Source of the DNA: Pantoea conspicua
Lineage (GTDB): Bacteria; Pseudomonadota; Gammaproteobacteria; Enterobacterales; Enterobacteriaceae
Length of the DNA stretch: 64,000 bases
Assembly (NCBI RefSeq): GCF_002095315.1
Contig: NZ_MLFN01000002.1
Coordinates: 1 to 64,000, forward strand
Direction of reading: 5' to 3'
Under the pieces are notes generated by a model, which was not told the DNA's origin, did not search any database, and saw nothing but the letters and a program-made list of their open reading frames with translations. The position numbers were made by a program, and so were the translations under genes. Positions 18,103-27,466 of this stretch are shown here, one piece after another. The stretch's first letter is position 1; each line of letters opens with the position of its first letter.

Positions 18103-19667
18103 CAGTCAGTCACCCTTCCTTTCACCGCAAACAGCCCCTGAGGGCGTTTCTGGATAAACAGCACGATAATCACCAGAATCAGGATCTTGCCGAGCACCGC
18201 GCCAATCTGCGGTTCCAGCACTTTATTGAGAATGCCGAGGCTGAAGGCGGCGACCACGGTGCCCGCCAGCTGGCCGACGCCGCCCAGCACCACCACCAGA
18301 AACGAGTCGATAATGTAGCCCTGGCCGAGTTCCGGTCCGACGTTACCGAGCTGCGACAGCGCCACGCCGCCCAGTCCGGCAATGCCGGAACCCAGGCCAA
18401 ACGCCAGCATATCAACCCGGCCGGTCGGCACGCCGCAGCAGTCCGCCATGGCGCGGTTCTGCGTCACGGCGCGCACGTTCATGCCAAGACGGGTGCGATT
18501 CAGCAGCAGCCAGGTGAGCGCCAGCACAAACACCACAAACAGGATCACCGCGATGCGGTTCCACGGCAGCACCAGGTTAGGCAGCACCTGCAGTCCGCCT
18601 GACAGCCATTGCGGATTTGCCACTTCGAGGTTTTGCGCCCCGAACAGCATCCGCACCGCCTGGATCAGCATCAGGCTGATCCCCCAGGTCGCCAGCAGCG
18701 TCTCCAGCGGGCGACCGTACAGATGGCGGATCACCGTGCGCTCCAGCGCCATCCCGATAGCGGCCGTCACCATAAACGCTACCGGCAACGCCAGCAGCGG
18801 ATACCAGGCTAAATAGTGCGGAGCAAACTGCTGAAACAGGCTCTGTACCCACCAGGTGGCATAGGCACCGAGCATCAACATTTCGCCGTGCGCCATATTG
18901 ATCACGCCAAGCAGACCGTAGGTGATCGCCAGTCCCAGCGCCGCCAGCAGCAATACCGAGCCCAGCGACAGGCCGCTGAACGCCTGGCCCAGCAGATCGC
19001 CCCACATCAGGCGTTTCTGGATCTGTTGCAGGCTGTCGGCGGCGGCGGCGCGCACCGTGGCGTCCGGTTCATTCGCTGGCTGGGTTAGGCGTTGCAGACT
19101 GGCCTGAGTATTGGGATCGCTGGAGTCACCCAGCAACGTCACCGCCTTGAGCCGCACCATCGGCTGGGCGTCCGCCAGCTGCAGGTTGGCCAGCGCCAGC
19201 GCCAGCGCGGCATGTACCCGACTATCTTTTTCGGCCGCCAGTCGCTGCTCAATCAACGGCAGCTGATCGGCCGCGCCATCATTTTGCAGCTGCCGGGCAG
19301 CACGCAGCCGCAGATCAGCATCGTCACTCACCAGCTGATGGGCCGCCAGCGCGCCGTTAACCAGCACCCGTAGCCGGTTGTTCATAAACAGTTTTTTCAG
19401 ATTGCCGTCTGGCTGTGGCCGGGCATCCAGCGGCAGCAGCCGGTTGCCCTGCTGGCTGAACGGCTGTTTATTCTGGTCGATGACCACGCTTTCGGCGTTC
19501 AGCGCTTCCAGCAACGGTAACCGGCTGCTGTCTGGCGCGGCGGCCCACTGTTGCAGCAGCGTCGCCTGCTGGCTGCGGCTGGCAGCGGCGAAGTCGGCCG
19601 CCGGTCCGGCGCTGGCAAGCAGCGGCATCAGCAGCAGCAGGCTGAAAAGGCAGCGGCAAAGGTTCAT
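18102..19667 (-). CDS. urtB: Urea ABC transporter permease UrtB
   Basis: The 521-residue protein has a signal peptide (MNLCRCLFSLLLLMPLLASAG), an unusually long N-terminal periplasmic-type region of about 200 residues rich in alanine/leucine repeats, and a C-terminal LivH-type permease domain with about eight helices starting near 225 (SLGSVLLLAALGLAITYGLLGVINMAHGE). This long N-terminal extension is normal for UrtB and separates it from LivH. ATG 19667 is chosen because it begins the signal peptide; the frame is open upstream to 19745. Confidence 0.92.
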   Translation of the reverse strand: MNLCRCLFSLLLLMPLLASAGPAADFAAASRSQQATLLQQWAAAPDSSRLPLLEALNAESVVIDQNKQPFSQQGNRLLPLDARPQPDGNLKKLFMNNRLRVLVNGALAAHQLVSDDADLRLRAARQLQNDGAADQLPLIEQRLAAEKDSRVHAALALALANLQLADAQPMVRLKAVTLLGDSSDPNTQASLQRLTQPANEPDATVRAAAADSLQQIQKRLMWGDLLGQAFSGLSLGSVLLLAALGLAITYGLLGVINMAHGEMLMLGAYATWWVQSLFQQFAPHYLAWYPLLALPVAFMVTAAIGMALERTVIRHLYGRPLETLLATWGISLMLIQAVRMLFGAQNLEVANPQWLSGGLQVLPNLVLPWNRIAVILFVVFVLALTWLLLNRTRLGMNVRAVTQNRAMADCCGVPTGRVDMLAFGLGSGIAGLGGVALSQLGNVGPELGQGYIIDSFLVVVLGGVGQLAGTVVAAFSLGILNKVLEPQIGAVLGKILILVIIVLFIQKRPQGLFAVKGRVTD

Positions 19668-19730
19668 AGAGAAGACCTCGTTAAAGGGATAAGCGGCAGA
19701 CAATCTGCGTTTGTGCCATCCACGCAGCGG

Positions 19731-19762
19731 GGTGCCGGCCTGCAACGTTGCAGGCCGGCACC
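19731..19762. repeat. 32-bp perfect palindrome between urtA and urtB
   Basis: GGTGCCGGCCTGCAAC is followed directly by its exact reverse complement. The hairpin starts 8 bases beyond the urtA stop, in the 103-bp urtA-urtB gap. It lacks a T-run, so it probably protects the 3' end of the urtA message or lowers downstream expression, giving more binding protein than permease. Confidence 0.85.
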
Positions 19763-19770
19763 TGACGCAC

Positions 19771-21039
19771 TTACTGCGCGGCTTTCATTGGGTGATCAGG
19801 TTTCTTGTCATTACCGGCAATGTACGGGCTCCACGGCTGCGCGCGCACTGGCTGATCGGTCTGCCACACCACGTTGAACTGGCCGTTCTCTTCCACTTCG
19901 CCAATCATCACCGGCTTATGCAGATGGTGGTTGGTCTGATCCATGGTCAGGGTAAAGCCGTCTGGTGCCTTAAAGGTCTGACCGGCCATCGCCGCCCGCA
20001 CTTTGTCCACATCAGTGGTGCCCGCTTTTTCTACTGCCTGCGCCCACATATGGATGCCGACATAGGTCGCTTCCATTGGATCGTTGGTCACCACGCTGGC
20101 GGCGTTCGGCAGGTTGTGCGCTTTGGCGTAGGCGCGGTAATCAGCGACAAATTTCGCGTTGGTGGGGTTATCGATTGACTCAAAATAGTTCCAGGCGGCT
20201 AACTGACCGACCAGGGGTTTGGTATCGATACCGCGCAGCTCCTCTTCGCCCACCGAGAAGGCGACCACCGGAATATCAGTGGCTTTAATCCCCTGATTCG
20301 CCAGCTCTTTATAGAAGGGAACGTTAGAGTCACCGTTGATGGTGGAGACCACCGCCGTTTTGCCGCCGGCAGCAAACTTTTTGATGTTGGAGACGATGGT
20401 CTGGTAATCGCTGTAACCAAACGGCGTGTAGACCTCTTCGATATCTTTATCCTCTACGCCTTTGCTGTGCAGGAAGGCGCGCAGGATTTTGTTAGTGGTG
20501 CGCGGATAGACATAATCGGTGCCGAGCAGGAAGAAGCGTTTTGCGCTGCCGCCATCCTCGCTCATCAGATATTCCACCGCCGGGATCGCCTGCTGGTTAG
20601 GCGCGGCGCCGGTGTAGAAGACGTTAGGTGACATCTCTTCGCCTTCATACTGCACCGGATAGAACAGCAGGCCATTCAGCTCCTCAAACACCGGCAGGAC
20701 CGATTTACGCGATACCGAGGTCCAGCAGCCAAACACCACCGCCGCTTTATCCTGGGTGAGTAACTGTCGCGCCTTCTCGGCAAACAGTGGCCAGTTGGAG
20801 GCGGGATCGACCACCACCGGCTCCAGCTTTTTCCCCAGCACGCCGCCTTTGGCATTGATCTCATCAATGGTCATTAGCGCCACATCTTTCAGCGGCGTTT
20901 CCGAAATCGCCATGGTCCCGGACAGGGAGTGCATGATGCCGACCTTAATGGTATCAGCCGCCTGCGCACTCCAGGCGAGACCCATGCTGGCAACGGTAGC
21001 GGAAAGCGCGAAAGCCTTGAGCAATGAACGTCTTTTCAT
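19771..21039 (-). CDS. urtA: Urea ABC transporter substrate-binding protein UrtA
   Basis: The 422-residue periplasmic binding protein has an N-terminal export signal (KRRSLLKAFALSATVASMG... cut after AQA). The paired arginines could indicate Tat export. The mature part matches UrtA/AmiC-type proteins: KVGIMHSLSGTMAISE, VVDPASNWPLFAEKA, FGCWTSVSRKSVLPVFE, FYPVQYEGEE, GTDYVYPRTTNKI. It follows the GntR gene after 29 bases with a good AAGGGG site. Being first of the urt genes and followed by a stable hairpin suggests higher expression than the permeases. Confidence 0.94.
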   Translation of the reverse strand: MKRRSLLKAFALSATVASMGLAWSAQAADTIKVGIMHSLSGTMAISETPLKDVALMTIDEINAKGGVLGKKLEPVVVDPASNWPLFAEKARQLLTQDKAAVVFGCWTSVSRKSVLPVFEELNGLLFYPVQYEGEEMSPNVFYTGAAPNQQAIPAVEYLMSEDGGSAKRFFLLGTDYVYPRTTNKILRAFLHSKGVEDKDIEEVYTPFGYSDYQTIVSNIKKFAAGGKTAVVSTINGDSNVPFYKELANQGIKATDIPVVAFSVGEEELRGIDTKPLVGQLAAWNYFESIDNPTNAKFVADYRAYAKAHNLPNAASVVTNDPMEATYVGIHMWAQAVEKAGTTDVDKVRAAMAGQTFKAPDGFTLTMDQTNHHLHKPVMIGEVEENGQFNVVWQTDQPVRAQPWSPYIAGNDKKPDHPMKAAQ

Positions 21040-21068
21040 GGTGTTAAAACCCCTTAATGTTGTGTTTG

Positions 21069-21770
21069 TTATTCAATGGGTTGAAGCCGGGCCTGCTGGA
21101 GCCGGTGCAAAGTGATTTTCCTGACTTCTGCCTTGCTGACGGCGATATGGTCGGTCAGGATGCGTTGTGCCTCCTCGGTCTGTTGCTGAAAAATCGCCTG
21201 TAAAATCTGTTCATGCTCCTGATAGGTCGCGGTTATCCGATCGTCCGAGGTGAAGTCGAGTCGGCGGATAATGCGGATTTTCTCCGTCAGCTCGGCGTGA
21301 ATACGCGCCATCTCCGGGTTACCCGCGGCGGCCACCAGCGTCATGTGAAACGCCTCATCGTGTTGTGACACGGTAAGGCCGGCGGTCAGCCGTTCGTCCT
21401 GGCACCAGAAGCGCGTCAGCCCGGTTAACAGGGCGCTGCACTGCGCCGCAGGCAGGGCGCACAATCGTTTTACCGCCTCACACTCCAGCACGGTACGCAG
21501 GTCATATAGCGACTCGAACCAGGCAAAATCGAAATTCCTGATCTGCCAGCCGCTGCGGAACCACACTTCAACGAAGCCTTCGCGTTCCAGCCGGAACAGC
21601 GCCTGACGGACCGGGGTGCGGCTGACCGCCATGCGACCGGCAATTTCACTTTCGCTGAAACGATCGCCGGGCATCAGGCGAAAAGCGAAAATCTCCTCCT
21701 TCAGCGCCTGATAAACCCGTTCCGCCAGCGCTTCCGGCCGGACCTTTGGGGTGGGGGAGTGCATCGTCAT
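21069..21770 (-). CDS. GntR-family (FadR/FCD type) regulator of the urea operon
   Basis: The 233-residue protein has a GntR winged HTH at about 20-75 (RFSESEIAGRMAVSRTPVRQALFRLEREGFVEV) and a C-terminal all-helical FCD effector domain (DLRTVLECEAVKRL, HDEAFHMTLVAAAGNPEM, HEQILQAIF). It lies inside the operon between urea carboxylase (9-base gap) and urtA, so it should be co-transcribed with its likely targets and autoregulated. A TTGTATACCA palindrome near the operon start at 27212 is a candidate operator. The ligand is unknown; urea, allophanate or a related compound is inference. Confidence 0.88.
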   Translation of the reverse strand: MTMHSPTPKVRPEALAERVYQALKEEIFAFRLMPGDRFSESEIAGRMAVSRTPVRQALFRLEREGFVEVWFRSGWQIRNFDFAWFESLYDLRTVLECEAVKRLCALPAAQCSALLTGLTRFWCQDERLTAGLTVSQHDEAFHMTLVAAAGNPEMARIHAELTEKIRIIRRLDFTSDDRITATYQEHEQILQAIFQQQTEEAQRILTDHIAVSKAEVRKITLHRLQQARLQPIE

Positions 21771-21779
21771 AGGGACTCC

Positions 21780-24700
21780 TTATTCCAGCCACAGCAGGTT
21801 CTCGCCGGGACTCACCGGACGGCCCGCCTGGCAGGCAATGCGTTTCACTCGCCCGTTCTGCGGCGCGACAATCGCCAGCTCCATCTTCATCGCCTCGACG
21901 ATCACCAGCGTCTGACCGGCGCTGACCGTCTCACCCGGTTGCACCAGCACTTTCCAGATGTTGCCGTTCATATCGGCCTGCACCGCCAGCGCGCTCTCAT
22001 CCTGCTCAGCGACCGGCGGCGGGGCGTCCGGCGTCAACGGTGCGTTCTGCTCTTCCTCTGCCCACAGCGTTACTTCCCGCTCAAACGCGGTCGCCTGACG
22101 CTGGCGGAAGGCCGCAATCTCATCGGCGTTGTCCGCCAGAAACTGCTGGTGGGCAGCAAAATCAAACTCTGTCTCTTCAATCCGCACACTGGCGCGGCCT
22201 TCGCGGAAATCTTCCCGCAGCTGCGTCAGTTCGGTTTCGCTCACCGGATAGAAACGCACCTGATCGAAAAAGCGCAGCAGCCAGGGCTCTTCAGCCGCGA
22301 ACTGCGGGTTTTTCAGGAAGGTGTTCCAGATGGGCAGTGTGCGGCCAACCAGCTGATAGCCGCCGGGTGAATCCATGCCGTAAATGCACATGTACATGCC
22401 GCCGATGCCGACCGTGCCTTCGGCGGTGAAGGTGCGTGCCGGGCTGTATTTGGAACTCAGCAGACGATGGCGCGGATCGATCGGCACCGCACAGGGCGCG
22501 CCGAGATAGACATCGCCCAGCCCGAGCACCAGATAACTGGCGTTGAACAGGGTGTCGCGCACCTGTTCGCGATCGGTTAATCCATTGATACGCTGTATAA
22601 AATCAACGTTGTTTGGCAGCCAGGGAGCGCTGGACCGCACCGTTTCCTGATAGCGGGTTACCGCATCCAGAGTGGCACTGTCCTCAAACGCCATCGGCAT
22701 CCAGACTACGCGTGACGGCACTTTCAGCGTGCTGACGTCGCCCAGCGTCGCTTCCAGCGTCAGCAACAGCGACATCAGTTCAGACTGACTGAGGATGCGG
22801 CTGTCGTAGCGCACCTGCAGGGAACGCACGCCGGGCGACAGCTCTTCGACGCCGGGTACCGCCCGTTCGCGTAGCGCAGCCATCAGCAGGTGAACGCGCA
22901 GTCGCAGCGCCAGATCCAGCACGTTGTCGCCATATTCAATCAGCACATATTTGTCGCCCGCCTGACGATAAACCGCCTTCGGTGTGGTCGCGGTGGCGTC
23001 CAGTGCGGCCAGCACGCTGGCGGAACCGTGCGCGGTTTCAGCCAGAGAAGGGATAGCAAATGCGGGGGAATGATGTGGGCGCAGCGTGGCGATCGCCTGC
23101 TGCTGTGCCTTTTCCCGCGCCAGTGCTTCATCAGCCGCGATCGGATGGAAACGAATGCGATCGCCCGGTTTAACCTGACCGACTTTCCACAGCTCGGCTT
23201 TGGCGATGGTGACCGGGCAGACGAACCCGCCCAGGCTGGGACCGTCATGCGTCAGGATCACCGGGAAGTCGCCGGTAAAATTGATGGCACCAATGGCATA
23301 TTCGCAGTCGTGGACGTTAGAAGGGTGCAGACCCGCCTCGCCGCCGTTGGCGCGGGTCCAGCTCGGTTTCGGGCCGACCAGCCGTACGCCGAGGCGGTTG
23401 GAGTTGTAATGAACCTGCCAGTCGCTGGCAAAAAATTCGTCGATAGCGGCCTGGGTGAAGAAGTCCGGGGCGCCGTGCGGGCCGTAGAGCACGCCAATGC
23501 GCCACTCGGTACCGTAGTGCGGGATCATGGCCGGATCGGGCGACTGTGGCGCGCTGACCGGCGGCGGCGTGGTGCAGGCCGCCAGCTCAGGCCGGGAGAT
23601 TGTCAGCATATCCGCGACGCGCAGCGTCCGTCCGGCATGGCCGCCAAACTGGCCCAGTGAGAAGGTGCTGCGGCTGCGAGGTATTCCGGCACGTCGAAAC
23701 CGTTGCGTACCGCCAGATAGCTGCGACAGCCCTGCTGCGCGCGACCCAGTGCCAGCGTCTGTCCCGCTTTGATCGTCAGCGGCTGCCAGTTGCTGACCGG
23801 CTCGCCCTCCAGCGTTGCCGCACAGTCTGCGCCGGTCAGGGCGATAATCGCATCACAGTGGAAGCGCAGCGTCGGGCCCTGCAGGGTAAACTCCAGACCC
23901 GCCGCCGATTCGTCGTTACCGACAATCCGGTTCGCCAGCCGAAAGGCGAAATCATCCATCGGGCCGGACGGCGGAACGCCAATGTCCCAGTAGCCGAGGC
24001 GGCCCGGATAATCCTGAACCGAGCTGAAGGTGCCAGGCTGCAGCACTTCAATCACCGGCGCGGATGGGGTGAAGCTATCAAGATATCTGGTCCAGACCGC
24101 GCCGCTGCGAAACGCTTCGGTCGCCACGATCTGACGCAGATAGTCGAGATTGGTGGCGATGCCGTGCAGCTGAGTAGCGTCCAGCGCCTGCTGCATTTTT
24201 GCCAGCGCCGCCTCGCGGCTGTCGGCGTGCACAATCAGCTTGGCGACCATCGGATCGTAGAAGCTGGAGACTTCGCTGCCGGTTTCAATGCCGCTGTCGA
24301 CGCGCACGCCCGCGGGAAAGCTGACGGCGGTGAGCAGGCCGGGGCTGGGCTGGAAGTTTTTCAGCGGATCTTCCGCGTAGAGCCGCACTTCAATGGCGGC
24401 GCCCTGCGGTGGCTGCTGCAGGCGCGGCCAGTCAATCTCATCGCCCGCCGCCACTTTTAACATGCATTCGACCAGATCCAGCCCGGTAACGCATTCGGTG
24501 ACCGGATGCTCAACCTGCAGCCGGGTATTCACTTCGAGAAAGTAAAACGCCTGCTGAGTGACGTCATAGATATACTCGACGGTACCGGCGCTGCGGTAGC
24601 TGACCAGCTCACCCAGACGTACTGCCGAGGCGAGCAGGGCGTCACGCGTGGCGGCCGACAGGCCCGGAGCCGGGGTCTCTTCCACCACCTTTTGATTACG

Positions 24701-25396
24701 GCGCTGTAGTGAGCAGTCGCGCTCACCCAGCGCCACCACGGTGCCGCGACCGTCGCCAAAAATCTGCACTTCAACATGGCGGGCACGATCGATGCAGCGC
24801 TCCAGAAACACGCCGGCATCACTGAAGAACTGTTCGCCGAGACGACGCACACTCTCCCAGGCACTGGCTAACGCCGTGGCATCGGCGCAGCGCGTCAGGC
24901 CAATTCCGCCGCCGCCCGCGGTGCTTTTCAGCATCACCGGATAACCGATCTCATCGGCGGCCTGCAATGCCGCCTCCAGCGAATCCAGCAGCGGGGTGCC
25001 GGGCGTCATCGGCACACCGGCTCGCGCGGCCAGTTCCCGGGCGCGGTGCTTCAGACCAAACTCACCGATCTGTTGCGCTGTCGGGCCGACAAAAGCGATC
25101 CCCGCCTGCTCGCAGGCTTCGGCGAACGGCAGGCTCTCGGACAGGAATCCGTAGCCCGGCCAGATGGCTTCAGCGCCGCTCTGCTGCGCCGCCGCCAGAA
25201 TTTTGTCGATGCGCAGATAGCTGTCGCTGGCTTTATCGCCGCCCAGCGCAATCGCCACATCTGCCTGCTTAACGTGCTGCGCATTACGGTCGGCATCGGA
25301 GTAGACCGCGACGCTTTTTACGCCAAGTCGTTTCAGCGTACGGATGGCGCGACAGGCAATTTCGCCACGGTTGGCAATTAATACGGTGCTGAACAT
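21780..25396 (-). CDS. uca: Urea carboxylase (biotin-dependent), with one frameshift
   Basis: Urea carboxylase converts urea, bicarbonate and ATP to allophanate. The restored 1205-residue chain has an N-terminal biotin carboxylase domain (ANRGEIACRAIRTLKRLG; Gly-rich ATP loop STAGGGGIGLTRC), a KipA-like and a KipI-like carboxyltransferase region, and a C-terminal biotinyl domain with EAMKM, the biotinyl lysine being about residue 1171. The frame is broken near 23677: one missing C turns YLGSRSTFSLGQ into a run stopping at 23603. The second frame begins MLTISRPELAAC. One base restores the full family length. The gene starts 3 bases after atzF. Some relatives are guanidine carboxylases; the urt neighbours favour urea. 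Confidence 0.88.
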
Positions 25397-25399
25397 GGT

Positions 25400-27196
25400 T
25401 TAGTGACTCCCTTGTGTCGCCAGCCAGTTGCGCCAGCCACCCGTTTCAGTAATCTCCAGCGCGTTATTGAGCGCAGACCCCTCACAGATAAAGCCTTTCA
25501 CTACCCGACCGTCGGCCAGCGTCAGGCTGCCGATGCCCAGCGGCGGCGGGATTTCCGCCACGAATTCGCCAAAGCGCGCCAGCGGGATATCCCATAGCTC
25601 GACGGTGATAGCCGCACCCCGATCGTCGCGCATCAGGCCCGGTTTTTTGATCGGCCCATTCAGCAGCGCGAACAGGCGATAATCTGGCGCGGTCTGCGTC
25701 TCCTCCACCCACACCGCCTGACGGCTGGTGAGCTGGAAGTTGAGCGGCATACCGGTGAGATGCGCACCGACCACCGCCACACGCACGTGATCGGCGGAAG
25801 GCGGCAGGGCGCGCGACCGGGCTGGCTGCGGCTGTCCGGTGGCACCGAGCGGCAACGCTAACTGCTGCTGCCAGCGCAAACCAAAGTCGGCCAGCGCGCG
25901 ATCGTGCCAGGCGGGTGCAATCAGTGTGATACCCGCCGGCAAATCGTCATTGCGGAACGGTCCGGGCAGCGCCAGCGCGGCGAGATCGGCCAGGTTGGTG
26001 AAGTTGGTGTAGGTGCCGAACTGTGAGTTGTACGCCACCGGTTCCTGCTTCATCTCCGCCAGCGTGTGGATGGTGGGCGAGGTTGGTACTACCAGCGCGT
26101 CAAACTGCGCCAGAGTCTGTTGAATCTGTCGCGACAGCTCCGCCCGCAGGTACTCCGCCTGATACGCCTCAACGGCGCTGTATTTCAGGCCGCTGGCGAC
26201 GATGCCGTACACCACCGGGTCCATCTCCGCCGGACGATGCAGCATGTCGCCGACCGCAGCGGTACGCTCGGCCACCCAGGGACCGGAATAGAGCTGCGCT
26301 GCCAGCTGGCTAAACGGCGTGAAATCAATCGGCTGCAGCGTTACGCCCGCCACCAGCAGCGCTTCCAGCGCCCGATCCCAGGCCGCTTCAGCCGCCGCAT
26401 CGTCAAAAAATTCGGGATTGGCCGGGATGGCAAAGTGAGGATGAGCGGGCAGGCTGGCCGGGGCAGTATGCGGATTGATGCGGGAGTAGGCGTCAGCGGC
26501 GTCATAGCCACCGGCCAGGCTGGCGACGCTAAAGGCATCCTCCACCGTCAGGGCAAAGACGGAAAGGGTGTCATTCAGCCGACAGGCCGGGACCACGCCG
26601 TGCGCAGAAAACCAGCCTTTAGTGGGTTTCAGGCCGACAATATTATTAAATCCGGCCGGGACCCGACCCGACCCGGCGGTGTCGGTGCCGAGCGAGAAGC
26701 CGACCAGCCCGCGCGCTAACACCGAGGCGGAACCGGAACTGGAGCCGCCGCTGACGTAGTCGGCATCAAAGGTGTTAGCGACCGCGCCATAGGGCGAACG
26801 GGTGCCGACCAGGCCGGTAGCAAACTGATCGAGGTTGGTTTTGCCAATCACCACCGCGCCAGCGGCTTTCAGCCTGGCAACCACCGTCGCGTCGTTTTCT
26901 GCGATATAGGTGAAGGCCGGGCAGGCGGCGCTGGTCGGCCAGCCGGCAATGTCGATGTTGTCCTTGACGGCGAACGGCACGCCAAACAGCGGCAGCGACG
27001 CGGGATCGCGCTGGTACTGCGCCAGTAGCGGTTCCAGCTGCGCCATTAGCTGCGCCGGAGTGGCGAGATAGATCCAGGCGTTATCCTGCGGGTCCAGCGC
27101 CGCCAGATGCGCCTCCAGCAGCGGAATAACCTGCTGCGGTGCCGATTGATAGCGTTGCTGCCAGTCGTGAAGGGTCAAGCCAAAGGTCGAAGCCAT
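25400..27196 (-). CDS. atzF: Allophanate hydrolase AtzF
   Basis: AtzF hydrolyses allophanate to two ammonia and two CO2, completing urea breakdown without urease. The 598-residue protein has an amidase-signature domain with Ser-cisSer-Lys elements (Lys78 in VKDN, GGSSSGS at 150-156, nucleophile Ser176 in DTAGSGR) and a C-terminal allophanate-hydrolase domain from about 470 (VAVVGAHLTGMPLNFQL...). The C-terminal domain separates it from ordinary amidases. It is the first gene of the operon; the promoter region at 27212-27332 carries sigma-54 and NtrC-like sites. The ribosome-binding site is weak (TGGA). Confidence 0.93.
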   Translation of the reverse strand: MASTFGLTLHDWQQRYQSAPQQVIPLLEAHLAALDPQDNAWIYLATPAQLMAQLEPLLAQYQRDPASLPLFGVPFAVKDNIDIAGWPTSAACPAFTYIAENDATVVARLKAAGAVVIGKTNLDQFATGLVGTRSPYGAVANTFDADYVSGGSSSGSASVLARGLVGFSLGTDTAGSGRVPAGFNNIVGLKPTKGWFSAHGVVPACRLNDTLSVFALTVEDAFSVASLAGGYDAADAYSRINPHTAPASLPAHPHFAIPANPEFFDDAAAEAAWDRALEALLVAGVTLQPIDFTPFSQLAAQLYSGPWVAERTAAVGDMLHRPAEMDPVVYGIVASGLKYSAVEAYQAEYLRAELSRQIQQTLAQFDALVVPTSPTIHTLAEMKQEPVAYNSQFGTYTNFTNLADLAALALPGPFRNDDLPAGITLIAPAWHDRALADFGLRWQQQLALPLGATGQPQPARSRALPPSADHVRVAVVGAHLTGMPLNFQLTSRQAVWVEETQTAPDYRLFALLNGPIKKPGLMRDDRGAAITVELWDIPLARFGEFVAEIPPPLGIGSLTLADGRVVKGFICEGSALNNALEITETGGWRNWLATQGSH

Positions 27197-27211
27197 ACGT
27201 TGAATTCCAGC

Positions 27212-27221
27212 TGGTATACAA
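27212..27221. promoter_or_regulatory. Candidate GntR operator of the urea operon
   Basis: TGGTATACAA (TTGTATACCA on the coding strand) is a dyad around GTATAC, the type of site bound by many FadR/FCD regulators. It lies just downstream of the predicted sigma-54 start site (about 27227), where a repressor would block transcription. Confidence 0.5.
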
Positions 27222-27236
27222 GATGGAGTTCAACAG

Positions 27237-27252
27237 AGCAAAGGCTGTGCCA
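27237..27252 (-). promoter_or_regulatory. Sigma-54 promoter of the urea operon
   Basis: On the minus strand the sequence is TGGCACAGCCTTTGCT, matching the sigma-54 consensus TGGCAC-N5-TTGCW at every fixed position (GG at -24, GC at -12). Expected transcription start is near 27227, about 30 bases ahead of the atzF start codon. Confidence 0.85.
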
Positions 27253-27257
27253 TATTT

Positions 27258-27282
27258 TTAACGCTATGATTCAACGCGTTAA
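27258..27282. promoter_or_regulatory. Inverted repeat and candidate IHF site
   Basis: TTAACGC-N11-GCGTTAA has perfect 7-bp arms and lies between the NtrC-like site and the sigma-54 promoter. Within it, ATTCAACGCGTTA (27269-27281) fits the IHF consensus WATCAANNNNTTR with one mismatch. DNA bending here would help an enhancer-bound activator reach RNA polymerase. Confidence 0.45.
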
Positions 27283-27315
27283 GTGTGGTTGCCATAAGTT
27301 TTTGTGATGGTTATT

Positions 27316-27332
27316 TGCACAATTGCGGCGCA
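27316..27332. promoter_or_regulatory. NtrC-like enhancer site
   Basis: TGCAC-AATTGCG-GCGCA matches the NtrC dyad TGCAC-N7-GTGCA with one mismatch. It lies about 97 bp upstream of the predicted sigma-54 start site, a normal enhancer distance. Confidence 0.6.
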
Positions 27333-27466
27333 GCGGACGGGCGATGACGGTGCGTTTAACCTCTGCGTGCGTAAATTTTGTGAAGAACATGGCAAGAGCC
27401 GGGTGGCCTGGTTAGCATGAAGGGAGTCTGGCAACCTGCCGGCGCCCAGCAACAGAGGAGATTTAC

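Noticed and set aside
19731-19762. REP/BIME element between urtA and urtB
   Set aside because: The palindrome does not carry the recognisable REP consensus and no second copy is seen in the window, so it is listed only as a palindrome.
27197-27466. Guanidine riboswitch upstream of the urea operon
   Set aside because: No ykkC-like conserved core was found on either strand; the region is explained by sigma-54, NtrC-like and GntR-like sites.
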